Positions 25,104 through 32,925 of a DNA stretch of 64,000 nucleotides are shown piece after piece. A program made the translations under genes and the position numbers. Origin of the DNA: Azotosporobacter soli (GTDB lineage: Bacteria; Bacillota; Negativicutes; SG130). The stretch's first letter is position 1. Each line of letters starts with the position of its first letter. The stretch spans positions 310,001 through 374,000 of the forward strand of contig NZ_JAUAOA010000001.1 in assembly GCF_030542965.1 (NCBI RefSeq), given 5' to 3'. Under the pieces are notes generated by a model. It did not search any database. It saw only the letters and a list, made by a program, of their open reading frames with translations, and was not told the origin of the DNA.

Positions 25104-25418
25104 CTATTCGATTAGTTTTAGGCCAACAGCAGCACCAAGCACAACGGAAATAGAAATAATTCTTAATAAGCTTTTCGGTTCATCATATACAACCATCCCA
25201 AGTAGCGCTCCTCCAGAAGCACCAATCCCTGTCCACACCGCATAAGTAGTTCCCATAGATAATGTCTTCATCGTAAGTGATAGAAAGAAAAAGCTCAACC
25301 CAAAACTTATAATCAACAGCACTATTGCTTTTCTGTTGCGATCATGGTGCAGCTTATTAATCATCGCTACCCCTATCATCTCAAAGACACCTGCCAGTAT
25401 TAACAGTAGCCAATCCAT
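25104..25418 (-). CDS. SMR-family transporter, second subunit of a guanidinium exporter pair
   Basis: A 104-residue four-helix small multidrug resistance protein (helices about 3-22, 31-50, 57-79, 84-103). The membrane glutamate expected in helix 1 appears in AGVFEMIGV, and GTTYAVWTGIGASGG is the family signature in helix 3. It follows its partner with only one base between stop and start, an arrangement typical of heterodimeric YkkCD pairs. The upstream guanidine-I riboswitch points to guanidinium as the exported ion. The stop codon overlaps a possible upstream GTG of the next gene. Confidence 0.92.
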   Translation of the reverse strand: MDWLLLILAGVFEMIGVAMINKLHHDRNRKAIVLLIISFGLSFFFLSLTMKTLSMGTTYAVWTGIGASGGALLGMVVYDEPKSLLRIISISVVLGAAVGLKLIE

Positions 25419-25419
25419 A

Positions 25420-25743
25420 TCATCGCACCTGATTGCTTAGCATTTTAAGACTGATTACACCGCTTAACAGTAGTATGATCAACGCGAGCTTAGTCACAAA
25501 GAATGGCGCATCAAACAATATACTTTCTGCCAGTACGGTTCCCACTGTTCCAATTCCAACGAAAACAGCATATACCGTCCCAACAGCAAGATCACGTCCC
25601 GCCATAATCATCAGATAAAAACTGATGATTATGGCACATAATGTCCAGCCCCATTCCAATGCACTGCCTGCATGCTTCAACCCAATTACCCAAGCGACTT
25701 CAAAAAAAGCAGCGATAACAACCCTTAACCAAACCTTGTTCAT
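25420..25743 (-). CDS. SMR-family transporter, first subunit of a guanidinium exporter pair
   Basis: A 107-residue four-helix SMR protein. Helix 1 carries the essential glutamate in AAFFEVAWVIGLKHAG, and the WVIGLKHA stretch is characteristic of the Gdx/SugE-YkkC side of the family. Helix 3 has GTVYAVFVGIGTVG. The ATG follows GAGGTGATAAAACAAT. It is the first gene after a guanidine-I riboswitch, so it is predicted to export guanidinium with the next SMR subunit when guanidine accumulates. Confidence 0.93.
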   Translation of the reverse strand: MNKVWLRVVIAAFFEVAWVIGLKHAGSALEWGWTLCAIIISFYLMIMAGRDLAVGTVYAVFVGIGTVGTVLAESILFDAPFFVTKLALIILLLSGVISLKMLSNQVR

Positions 25744-25778
25744 ATTGTTTTATCACCTCTATTAGCAAAGCACCAATT

Positions 25779-25832
25779 AAAAAAGCCCGAGAAAATAGGC
25801 TGTATATTACAGCTATTCTCCCGGGCTTTTCT
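25779..25832 (-). terminator. Riboswitch-controlled terminator of the guanidine exporter operon
   Basis: On the minus strand AAAAGCCCGGGAGAATAG pairs with CTATTTTCTCGGGCTTTT around CTG/CAG and a short loop, followed by TTTTTTAA. Its 5' arm is the 3' conserved part of the guanidine-I aptamer, so ligand binding should prevent terminator formation and turn the operon on. Confidence 0.85.
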
Positions 25833-25900
25833 CCCTCCGTGTTACAGTTCAAAGACTGTCGTTTTCTCTCGGACCAGACCAGCGAACTGCGGAACCCTAG
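25815..25900 (-). ncRNA. Guanidine-I (ykkC) riboswitch
   Basis: The minus strand holds the ykkC-motif landmarks in order: CTAGGGTTCCG, GGTCTGGTCCGAGAGAAAACG, ACACGGAGGGA and AAAGCCCGGGAGA. It lies directly upstream of an SMR pair of the type it commonly controls. Free guanidine should activate expression. Confidence 0.95.
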
Positions 25901-25925
25901 AAAACTATTTATTGTATTGAATAGT

Positions 25926-25954
25926 ATTATACTCAATTGTTTTACAAATTACAA
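25926..25954 (-). promoter_or_regulatory. Promoter of the guanidine riboswitch operon
   Basis: On the minus strand TTGTAA (25949-25954) and TATAAT (25926-25931) are separated by exactly 17 bp, about 25 bases before the aptamer. Confidence 0.75.
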
Positions 25955-26025
25955 CGACAAGTTAAATATAGATAAAGAAAAACCGGAGCCTGGAAATTCA
26001 TTCCCAGCCCCGGAACCATTGCTTG

Positions 26026-26116
26026 TGGCGGAGTGGGTGGGATTTGAACCCACGCACGAGTTACCCCGTCTAACGATTTAGCAAACCGTCCTCTTCAGCC
26101 ACTTGAGTACCACTCC
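26026..26116 (-). tRNA. tRNA-Ser (anticodon GCT)
   Basis: The minus strand starts GGAGTGGTACTCAAGTGG, has anticodon stem ACGGT/ATCGT with loop TTGCTAA (anticodon GCT), a long serine-type variable arm, T arm GTGGGTTCAAATCCCAC, acceptor CCACTCC, discriminator G and an encoded CCA. A terminator hairpin (CCGGGGCTGG...CCAGGCTCCGG, then TTTTTC) follows at about 25978-26018. Confidence 0.96.
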
Positions 26117-26146
26117 ATATTGAATTGTATAGCCCGCGGAACGTTT

Positions 26147-26235
26147 TGGCGGAGGGGGTGGGATTCGAACCCACGGTCCCTTGCGGGATCACTGGTTTTC
26201 AAGACCAGCTCCTTAAACCACTCGGACACCCCTCC
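26147..26235 (-). tRNA. tRNA-Ser (anticodon TGA)
   Basis: The minus strand starts GGAGGGGTGTCCGAGTGG, has anticodon stem CTGGT/ACCAG with loop CTTGAAA (anticodon TGA), a serine-type long variable arm, T arm GTGGGTTCGAATCCCAC, and ends CTCCGCCA with CCA encoded. It lies 30 bases upstream of tRNA-Ser(GCT), so the two are probably cotranscribed. Confidence 0.96.
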
Positions 26236-26309
26236 GTGCCCGGTAACACATTTATGATTATAGCAACATATCATCAAGTTGTCAACAAAACATACTATGT
26301 AAATTTTTA

Positions 26310-27122
26310 TCAGCCGACCCCAAGTCCGGCGCGCTTGCGCAGGATCTGGCGCAGGTTCCCGTCAAAACGGAAGACCGGTATCCGGCTCAGTTCGAAATCG
26401 GGCGAATGTTTGATGCAGGTGCCTTCCTTGACCGTGAAGCCGGCATTGTAGCCGCAGCTCTTGCCGATCGCTATCGTCTCTTCGCTGTAGCTGCCGCGCG
26501 GATAGGCGATCGCCGAGACTTCCGCGCCGAGCAGGTCTTCGAGCGTCGCCTTCGACATCGTCAATTCGAGGCTCGCTTCCTCCGCCGACAGTTCGGCCAG
26601 CGCACGATGACTCACCGTATGCGAGCCGATCGACATCCCGTGTCTCGCCATCTCCTTGACCTGTTCCGGCGTCACCCGCTCCGGCTGTCCCAGCATGCCG
26701 GTGATGACGAAGAACGAGCCGACCATGCCGAACTGTTCCAGAATCGGGAACGCATGTTCATAATTGTCCTGATACCCGTCGTCAAACGTGATCAGGACCG
26801 GTTTTTCCGGTAATTCCACGTTTTTGTCGTCGATGAAGCGCATGAAATCCTGCAGCGTGATGCTGGTGTAGCCATCCGCCTTCAGCTGCTGCAAATCGTT
26901 CTTGAAACGCTGCAGCGAGACCGTCAGGTCGCTCGTTGTGAAACCGACGCGATGGTACGCCAAAACGGGCACCAGGCGTTCTCCCAAACCGCTGCTGGTT
27001 CCCAGAGTCATTAGCAATTGTGATCCGCTTACGGCCACCGCCGTGCTGACGCACATCTTCAAAAAGCGCCGCCTCGACAGCGTCATCTCGCCCCAATCCT
27101 GCTGCATCATCGCTACATCCAT
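26310..27122 (-). CDS. Polysaccharide deacetylase (NodB fold) with Tat signal
   Basis: A 270-residue secreted NodB-type deacetylase. The N terminus has a twin-arginine motif (SRRRFLK, 16-22) and a hydrophobic stretch, suggesting Tat export. The catalytic motif TFDDGY lies at 112-117, with metal-binding histidines His168 and His172 in SHTVSH, and AYPRGSYS for motif 3. It should remove N-acetyl groups from a cell-wall or surface polysaccharide. Length and single-domain layout are like those of PgaB/IcaB-type or peptidoglycan deacetylases; no second domain points to either. The ribosome binding site is weak, and an ATG four codons later is an alternative start. Confidence 0.88.
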   Translation of the reverse strand: MDVAMMQQDWGEMTLSRRRFLKMCVSTAVAVSGSQLLMTLGTSSGLGERLVPVLAYHRVGFTTSDLTVSLQRFKNDLQQLKADGYTSITLQDFMRFIDDKNVELPEKPVLITFDDGYQDNYEHAFPILEQFGMVGSFFVITGMLGQPERVTPEQVKEMARHGMSIGSHTVSHRALAELSAEEASLELTMSKATLEDLLGAEVSAIAYPRGSYSEETIAIGKSCGYNAGFTVKEGTCIKHSPDFELSRIPVFRFDGNLRQILRKRAGLGVG

Positions 27123-27149
27123 TCATTTCGTCATAATTCCGTAATAAAT

Positions 27150-27350
27150 TCATTTTACCCTGTAGTACGTCCAAATGCAATAGAATCCTCGCGCGCTTCC
27201 GCCGCAGCGGCAGGCGCTAGAACCACAAAGCTGGCTGCAGATGTCCGCGCCGCTTTCTTTCGCCTTTTCCTCCGCCGCCAGACAGATCACGTCCTTTTTC
27301 TTTTCTTTGCTTTGCCGTCCCAATTGGCAGAACCATTGCCACAGCCTCAT
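27150..27350 (-). CDS. Possible small Cys-rich protein
   Basis: A 66-codon frame with six cysteines (FCQLG, VICLAAEE, DICSQLCG, ACRCGG and YCIW regions) preceded by AGGTGAGG five bases before ATG. It sits alone in the roughly 365-base gap between the deacetylase and menG. I recognise no family, and an overlapping frame (start near 27423) is equally long. It could be noise. Confidence 0.25.
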   Translation of the reverse strand: MRLWQWFCQLGRQSKEKKKDVICLAAEEKAKESGADICSQLCGSSACRCGGSARGFYCIWTYYRVK

Positions 27351-27488
27351 ATCGCCTCACCTCACGCACACTCTTTCCTCCAGTATACGCAAGCGATAAT
27401 TTTCCTGCCGTGACCCTGGTCACAACCGCGCGAAAAAGAGGTATAATAGTTCATAGGGATTATTTCCCAACAAAACATGGGGGCGATC

Positions 27489-28244
27489 ATGATGAAAACC
27501 ACGGAGCGGCATCGCGACGAAACTTTCGTTCGACAAATGTTTGCCGCCGTAGCTGATCGTTATGACCTGATGAACACCCTGTTGACACTGAATCTCGATG
27601 CGTATTGGCGAAGGCGCGCGGTCTTCCATTCCGGCCTGCAGCGCGGCCAGATCGCGCTCGACGTCTGCTGCGGTACCGGTAAGCTCACGCTGCAGTTGGC
27701 CCGCAAGGTGGGGCCGGAAGGATCGGTCGTCGGCGTCGACTTTTCGTCGGCGATGTTGGCGAGGGCGCAGGCGAATCTGCACGGCACGCCGTATCTGCCA
27801 GTCGTGCAGTATCTGGAAGCCAACGCGCTGCATCTGCCGTTTCCCGACCACCGTTTTCACTGCAGCACGATCGGTTTCGGTCTGCGCAACGTTTCCGACA
27901 TCGCGCAGACGCTCAAGGAAATGATCCGCGTCACCAAACCGGGCGGCACGATTGTGATCCTGGAACTGGCCAAGCCGCGCCTGCCGATTTTGAAACAATG
28001 CTATCATCTCTACGCCAATTACTGGCTTCCCGCGATCGGCAACCTGGGCCCGCAGCGACATCGTCTCTACCAGATGGTGCCCGAGTCGCTGAAGACGCTG
28101 CCCGAACCGGAAGAGATCTGCCTGCTGCTGCGCAATCTCAATCTCAGCGCGGTTCGCTGCCGCCGTCTCAGCGGCGGATTGGTCGCCGTTTATACCGGTT
28201 ATAAAGACCCTGCGCCTTTTTCTTCGGTGCGTACTGCGACGTAA
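27489..28244 (+). CDS. menG: Demethylmenaquinone / ubiquinone-type C-methyltransferase (MenG/UbiE)
   Basis: A roughly 251-residue SAM-dependent methyltransferase that performs the last methylation in menaquinone synthesis. The SAM-binding motif is LDVCCGTGKLT, the second motif VVGVDFSSAML, the family signature YDLMN and the late GFGLRNVSD and KPGGTIVILE stretches are all present. Two adjacent ATG codons (27489 and 27492) follow GGGGGCG; a further ATG at 27477 overlaps that site. It is a single gene here; the rest of the men pathway is not in the window. It is followed by hairpins and repeat copy B. Confidence 0.92.
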   Translation: MMKTTERHRDETFVRQMFAAVADRYDLMNTLLTLNLDAYWRRRAVFHSGLQRGQIALDVCCGTGKLTLQLARKVGPEGSVVGVDFSSAMLARAQANLHGTPYLPVVQYLEANALHLPFPDHRFHCSTIGFGLRNVSDIAQTLKEMIRVTKPGGTIVILELAKPRLPILKQCYHLYANYWLPAIGNLGPQRHRLYQMVPESLKTLPEPEEICLLLRNLNLSAVRCRRLSGGLVAVYTGYKDPAPFSSVRTAT

Positions 28245-28252
28245 AAAAAAGA

Positions 28253-28281
28253 AACCGATAAGATCGTAGCTCTTATCGGTT
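28253..28281 (+). terminator. Hairpin directly after menG
   Basis: AACCGATAAGA (28253-28263) pairs with TCTTATCGGTT (28271-28281). No T-run follows, so it may protect the mRNA end and not terminate. It is 8 bases after the stop codon. Confidence 0.45.
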
Positions 28282-28297
28282 GAGACTCTCGACAAAA

Positions 28298-28421
28298 CGA
28301 AATCAAGTGAGACGTTTTTACACGAAGAGTCGAAGAAGGGAAGGTCGGAAGAGATTTTAACTTCTTCCTTTCTTCTCGCCGGGCCGATAGGATCGGCCCG
28401 CTTCGCTTCTTCGTGTTATCG
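28298..28421 (+). repeat. Dispersed 3'-UTR repeat, copy B
   Basis: A 124-bp element beginning CGAAATCAAGTGAGACG, then TTTTTACACGAAGAGTCGAAG, and ending in a CGGGCCGAT/ATCGGCCCG hairpin followed by CTTCG...CTTCGTGTTATCG. The outer ACACGAAGAG and its inverse CTTCGTGT give a stem of about 20 pairs closing the whole element. It lies 53 bases after menG in the same orientation. Copies A and C share both ends; the middle differs. Confidence 0.8.
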
Positions 28422-28483
28422 TTTTTTTAATCCTTCTATTCGTTCCTGTTATCGTATTCTGTTTTTTCAATTGTCTACACTCT

Positions 28484-28521
28484 GAAGCGATAAGATCGTG
28501 TGATCTTATCGCTTCTTTTTT
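28484..28521 (+). terminator. Intrinsic terminator following repeat B
   Basis: GAAGCGATAAGATC (28484-28497) pairs perfectly with GATCTTATCGCTTC (28502-28515), followed by TTTTTTAT. It reads in the menG direction, placing repeat B inside the menG 3' untranslated region. Confidence 0.85.
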
Positions 28522-29095
28522 ATAAGCGGCTGGCAACTTCGTGCCAGTTTATGTTGCGGAAGAAAGCGTCCACGTACTCGTAGCGGTTAAAGCCGTAATC
28601 ATCTTTGTAGGCATGTTCCCAGGCATCCATCACCAAGAGCGGACGGCCGTCAATATCGCTCAGTCCCTGATGCTCGTCCAGCCAGAGATTGTTCAGGTTG
28701 CCGCTGACATTGTCGCGGTACAGAATCGCCCAGCCAAGCCCCGGCATGTTCGCAGTCGTTTGAAAGTCCTTGCGCCAGGCCTCAAAACTGCCGAAGTGCT
28801 CCGATAAAAGCGCCGCAAGGGTCGTCCCTTTCGGCAACTGCCCGTCGCCGCCCAGATTCTTGAAATACAATTCATGGAGGCGGACCTGATCGGCGCCGCT
28901 GGCCAGATGGTGCTGCAAATTGCTGTAATTCGGCGTTTCCACCTGTCCGCGTTTGATCATGCCGGCTACGCTGGTGCGCACTTGATTCAGCTGCGCGATG
29001 TGCTTGCGGTAATACTCCAAATGTCCTTCCAATTGCGTGTCGCTAAGGCCTGTTAATGTCGTCGGGAATTCAAATTCTTTCGCTACATAAGTCAT
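28520..29095 (-). CDS. Fe/Mn-type superoxide dismutase, divergent active-site region
   Basis: A 191-residue member of the iron/manganese superoxide dismutase family. The C-terminal ligands are in MDAWEHAYKDDYG (Asp and His), a third ligand is the His of RLHELYFKNLGG, and the first is the His of LEGHLEYYRKH. The usual YHHxxHH stretch is altered to GHLEYYRKH, so second-shell residues differ although all four metal ligands are present. ATG 29095 has AAGGAGG upstream; an earlier in-frame ATG would overlap it. It is a single gene. The choice of Fe or Mn cannot be made by eye. Confidence 0.85.
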   Translation of the reverse strand: MTYVAKEFEFPTTLTGLSDTQLEGHLEYYRKHIAQLNQVRTSVAGMIKRGQVETPNYSNLQHHLASGADQVRLHELYFKNLGGDGQLPKGTTLAALLSEHFGSFEAWRKDFQTTANMPGLGWAILYRDNVSGNLNNLWLDEHQGLSDIDGRPLLVMDAWEHAYKDDYGFNRYEYVDAFFRNINWHEVASRL

Positions 29096-29284
29096 CGTGG
29101 CACCAACCTCCTTTTGTTTTCCTTGCACGTACGAGAGTCCTCTTTTGTCTTTGTTATAATGTAACTTTTATATATTTTTTCTCCTCATACGTCCAACACT
29201 GTTCCAATTATAACATCAAGTCTCTCTTTTTTCTCTAGCCAAGAGACGAAAATATTGTATACATGCACAAGCCCCCGCTCCCAG

Positions 29285-29340
29285 AGAAAAAGACTGTCGC
29301 AAAAGGCAGGAAAAATCGCCTTTTCACGACAGTCTTTTTT
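29285..29340 (-). terminator. Intrinsic terminator of the addBA operon
   Basis: On the minus strand AAAGACTGTCG...AAAGGC pairs with GCCTTTTGCGACAGTCTTT, followed by TTTTCTC. It starts at the addA stop codon. Confidence 0.8.
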
Positions 29341-32300
29341 CTAGCCGCAGCGTACGACTTCTTGCGCAGCAAAGGCATAGACGTAGGTTTCTTTCACCGG
29401 CTTTTTAAGGATGCGGCTCACCGCTTCCGCATACAGCGAGAGCTGCAGCGCGTATTTTTCCCGCAGCGCCTGCGCGTCTTTGACCTGGTCGGTCTTATAA
29501 TCGAGCAGCACCAGACCGTCCTCTTCGAAGAACAGTGCGTCAATCACGCCCTGAACAAAAATCGTCTCCGCCGGATCCTTCACTTCCGGATAAAAACGCT
29601 GCGCGGGCAAGACGATGCTGAACGGCAACTCGCGTTCGACCTGTTTTGCTGCGAGCAGACGGTGTCCGAGCGGCGAGGCGAAGAAGGCGGCGACGCTTGC
29701 GGCATCGACCTGCGCCGCCTGCTCTTCGCTGAGCAGCTGACGCAGCGTCATCTCTTCGAGCTGTGTGGCGATCACGTTCGCGTCAAGCTTTTCTTCCAGA
29801 CGCAGGTTCTGCATCACGCTATGCATCATGATGCCGTATTCGACCGCGCTCATTTTTCGTACCGCCTGCACGAAGGCAGGCCGTTTGGCCACACTTTTCG
29901 CCTTGAAGAGTTTTTCGGCATCCGCCTGCTGTTCAAGATCATAGCGCCGCTTAATTTCGGTAACCGACAATTTCGCCGGTTTGTCAACGACAAGCGCCTG
30001 CGCATATTCCCAGTCCAGCGCCCGGGCCACCTCAGATTCAAAACCTCCGGGGCGCAGCGCCTGTCCCGCCTTGATCACCGCGATCTGGTCGATCCCGTCC
30101 GCCGCGTCGTCTCTTGCGTCCGCGAGGATCCGTTCGGGCAGTAAGACTTGCCAGTATTCATCGCTGAATGCTTTCAAGCCAAAGGCACGACGACTCAAAA
30201 TGGGTCCGAGCCAGTCGAGAAAGCAGCCCGCCCCTGCCAGTACGCCGTCCGAAAGGAGTACGCCCGGCTGTCTGCCCTGTCGGCTCCAAAGATCGAGACG
30301 TTCCGCCAGCTTTTTCACGCTGCCGATCAGGATCAGCTTTTCCCGCGCCCGCGTCATCGCGACATAGAGAATTCTAAGCTCCTCTGCCTTGGTTTCGAGC
30401 ACCAGTTTATGCGCAATCGCAAGACGCGCCAGATTGGTATATTTATAGCGCAGCTCCGGCTGCGTGACATAGGGCCCGACGCCCAGTTTCTTATGGCAGA
30501 GCATCGTTTGACGCGTATCCATCAGATTAAAGGATTTCCCCAGATCGGCAACGATCACGACCGGGAATTCAAGCCCTTTGCTCTTATGGATGCTCATGAC
30601 GCGCACGACGTTCTCGCTTTCGCCAAGCGTCCTCGCCACCGCAAGATCTGCACCGCTTTCTTGCATGCGCTGAATGAAACGCAAAAAGCGAAACAGACCG
30701 CGAAAATTCGTCGTTTCATACTGCCTCGCCCGGTCGTAAAGGGCGCGCAGGTTCGCCTGCCGCAGCGCACCGCCCGGCATGCCCGCCACCACATCATAGT
30801 AGCCGGTGTCGCGATAGATCTGCCAGATCAGATCCGGTACACCCTGGCAGCGCGAGAGATTCCGCCAGGCATCGATGCGTGCGACCAGGTCATGCGCCCG
30901 TGCCCCGAGAACGTCATGCGGCGCTTTGCCCGCCTCAAGCAGCGCCGCCCATAATGGCTCGCCGGGTTTGAGCAGACGGATCGCCGCCAATTCTTCGGCC
31001 GTGAAGTTGGCCAGCGGCGAGCGCAGCACCGCTGCCAGCGCGATATCCTGGCGCGGGTTGTCGATCACATTGAGCAATGCGAGCATGATCTTTATCTCCG
31101 GTTCGGCAAAATAGCCGCCTGCCTGATCGGCATAGACCGGTATGCCCGCTTCGCGCAGCGCCTCCTGCAGGACTTCGACCTTGCCGCGCACCGAACGGAG
31201 CAGCACCACGATATCGCGCCAGGCCAGCGGCCGGTACTCTTTGCTCTCTTTATCGAAGACCCAGTGTTCCTGGGCCATCAGCTGACTGATGCGCCGTGCG
31301 ATCGTGCGCGCCTCCGCAGCGAAGGCGTCGTCCTCCTCTTCCGCCTCCGGCGAAGACTGCAGCGCGCGTTCGAGCAGCATCACTTCCACCGGCCCGGCAA
31401 GCCCTTTGCCGGGCGGTTCGGGATAGGACGCGCCCGGATTGAGATGTTCCGCCGGGCCATATTCGAGTTCCGTCACCGCAGGCGTCAAAAGCTGCGAAAA
31501 GACCTGGTTCACCGCCGCCAGTACGCCGTCGCGGCTGCGGAAATTCTGCGCCAGATCAATCCGTTTGCCATCGGTGCGTCCCGGATAACCGCGATATTTT
31601 TCCAGAAACAGTTCCGGTTCCGCGAGTCGGAAGCGGTAGATGCTCTGTTTTACATCGCCGACCGCAAAAAGATTCGGCGCGTCGCGCCGCACCAGAAGTT
31701 GCAGGATGCCTTCCTGCACGCCATTCGTGTCCTGGTACTCGTCGACCATGACCTCTTCATATTTCTCCTGTAATGCCAGCGCGACTGCGGACGGCGTCTC
31801 GTCCTGCGGCGAAGCGCCGTCTTGGCGGAGCACCTGCAGGCAAAGATGTTCGAGATCGCTGAAATCGACCAGTCCTTTTTCCTGTTTCACACGACTGAAC
31901 GCGACGGAAAAATCAATCACGAGCGTCGAAAGCGCGCTTACCTGCGGTTCGACCAAAGCCAGATCCGCCAACAGTTCTTCCTGACTGCGCCCAAAGAGCT
32001 GCGTCTTCCATTCTTCCAGCTTGTCCTTGCAGCGCTTGCGCTGCTGCTGGACGAGCTTCTTATCTTCTTCTGCCGCCTCTTTGACGCTCGGCAGCCGCGC
32101 GAACGAGACCGCCTTCAGCCCCTGTTCCAATGCACGCCAACTGCCAAGGGACTCTCTCAGTTCATCGAGCGCCTTACCGTCCTCTTCGAGGATCCGCACA
32201 TACCCTTCCGGCAATTGCGGCTCGTCGGCCAGCGCCGCGCCCGCTTCGCGCAGTGCGCCCAGTTCAAGCGCCACCTTCTCCCTGAGCAACGCCCCCCAGG

Positions 32301-32925
32301 GCGTATCGTCGACGCCCTGTCCCGCGTCGCTATGAAATGCGCGCGGCAGGTTTTCCAGCCACTCCTTCGGCCAGGCATGGCTACGCGAGAATTCGTACAG
32401 ATCGAGAACCAGACGATAAAGCGGTTCATCATCGCGTTCGCCGCCATAATGCTCGACCAGCGTGAGGAAACCTTCTTCCGCCGCCGCGTATTTTTCTTCA
32501 CACAACGCCTCTAAGACATCCTGGCGCAGTAGTTCCATCTCCGCTTCACTGCCGACACGGAACGACGGATCGAGGTCGAGTCGATGAAAATGCTGGCGGA
32601 TCACGCTTTGGCAAAATCCGTGCAGCGTGGAAATAGAAGCCGAACCGAGCAGCGCCAACTGACGCTCGACGTGACGATCGCCGCCTTTTTCCTGCAGCAC
32701 GCGCTGCAGCGCCGCGCCAATCCGTTCGCGCATCTCCGCGGCCGCGGCACTGGTGAACGTCACCACCAGGAGGCGATCGACGTCTAGCGGTTCTTTTTCA
32801 TCGAGCAGACGTTGGATGATACGTTCCACCAAGACCGACGTCTTGCCGGATCCGGCAGCAGCCGCCACCAGAATGTTGCAGCCGCGCGTCTCAATCGCCG
32901 CGCGCTGCGCTTTTGACCAGCTCAT
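29341..32925 (-). CDS. addA: ATP-dependent helicase/nuclease subunit A (AddA)
   Basis: A 1194-residue UvrD-like helicase with a C-terminal RecB-type nuclease, the AddA half of the Firmicute recombinational-repair enzyme. Walker A is AAAAGSGKT at 21-29, motif II VDEYQDTNGVQ, motif III SIYRFR, motif IV near AQNFRSRDGV and motif VI near LYVAMTRARE. The nuclease core LVLLDYKTDQV lies near 1148-1158. It resects double-strand breaks to Chi sites with AddB. Its ATG overlaps the addB stop by four bases, and a terminator follows. Length is standard. Confidence 0.96.
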   Translation of the reverse strand: MSWSKAQRAAIETRGCNILVAAAAGSGKTSVLVERIIQRLLDEKEPLDVDRLLVVTFTSAAAAEMRERIGAALQRVLQEKGGDRHVERQLALLGSASISTLHGFCQSVIRQHFHRLDLDPSFRVGSEAEMELLRQDVLEALCEEKYAAAEEGFLTLVEHYGGERDDEPLYRLVLDLYEFSRSHAWPKEWLENLPRAFHSDAGQGVDDTPWGALLREKVALELGALREAGAALADEPQLPEGYVRILEEDGKALDELRESLGSWRALEQGLKAVSFARLPSVKEAAEEDKKLVQQQRKRCKDKLEEWKTQLFGRSQEELLADLALVEPQVSALSTLVIDFSVAFSRVKQEKGLVDFSDLEHLCLQVLRQDGASPQDETPSAVALALQEKYEEVMVDEYQDTNGVQEGILQLLVRRDAPNLFAVGDVKQSIYRFRLAEPELFLEKYRGYPGRTDGKRIDLAQNFRSRDGVLAAVNQVFSQLLTPAVTELEYGPAEHLNPGASYPEPPGKGLAGPVEVMLLERALQSSPEAEEEDDAFAAEARTIARRISQLMAQEHWVFDKESKEYRPLAWRDIVVLLRSVRGKVEVLQEALREAGIPVYADQAGGYFAEPEIKIMLALLNVIDNPRQDIALAAVLRSPLANFTAEELAAIRLLKPGEPLWAALLEAGKAPHDVLGARAHDLVARIDAWRNLSRCQGVPDLIWQIYRDTGYYDVVAGMPGGALRQANLRALYDRARQYETTNFRGLFRFLRFIQRMQESGADLAVARTLGESENVVRVMSIHKSKGLEFPVVIVADLGKSFNLMDTRQTMLCHKKLGVGPYVTQPELRYKYTNLARLAIAHKLVLETKAEELRILYVAMTRAREKLILIGSVKKLAERLDLWSRQGRQPGVLLSDGVLAGAGCFLDWLGPILSRRAFGLKAFSDEYWQVLLPERILADARDDAADGIDQIAVIKAGQALRPGGFESEVARALDWEYAQALVVDKPAKLSVTEIKRRYDLEQQADAEKLFKAKSVAKRPAFVQAVRKMSAVEYGIMMHSVMQNLRLEEKLDANVIATQLEEMTLRQLLSEEQAAQVDAASVAAFFASPLGHRLLAAKQVERELPFSIVLPAQRFYPEVKDPAETIFVQGVIDALFFEEDGLVLLDYKTDQVKDAQALREKYALQLSLYAEAVSRILKKPVKETYVYAFAAQEVVRCG

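Noticed and set aside
26782-27180. 132-codon open frame antisense to the deacetylase gene
   Set aside because: Shadow of a well-supported NodB-domain gene with no start signal.
27420-28295. 291-codon open frame antisense to menG
   Set aside because: MenG motifs are all present on the plus strand; the antisense frame has no start signal or recognisable motif.
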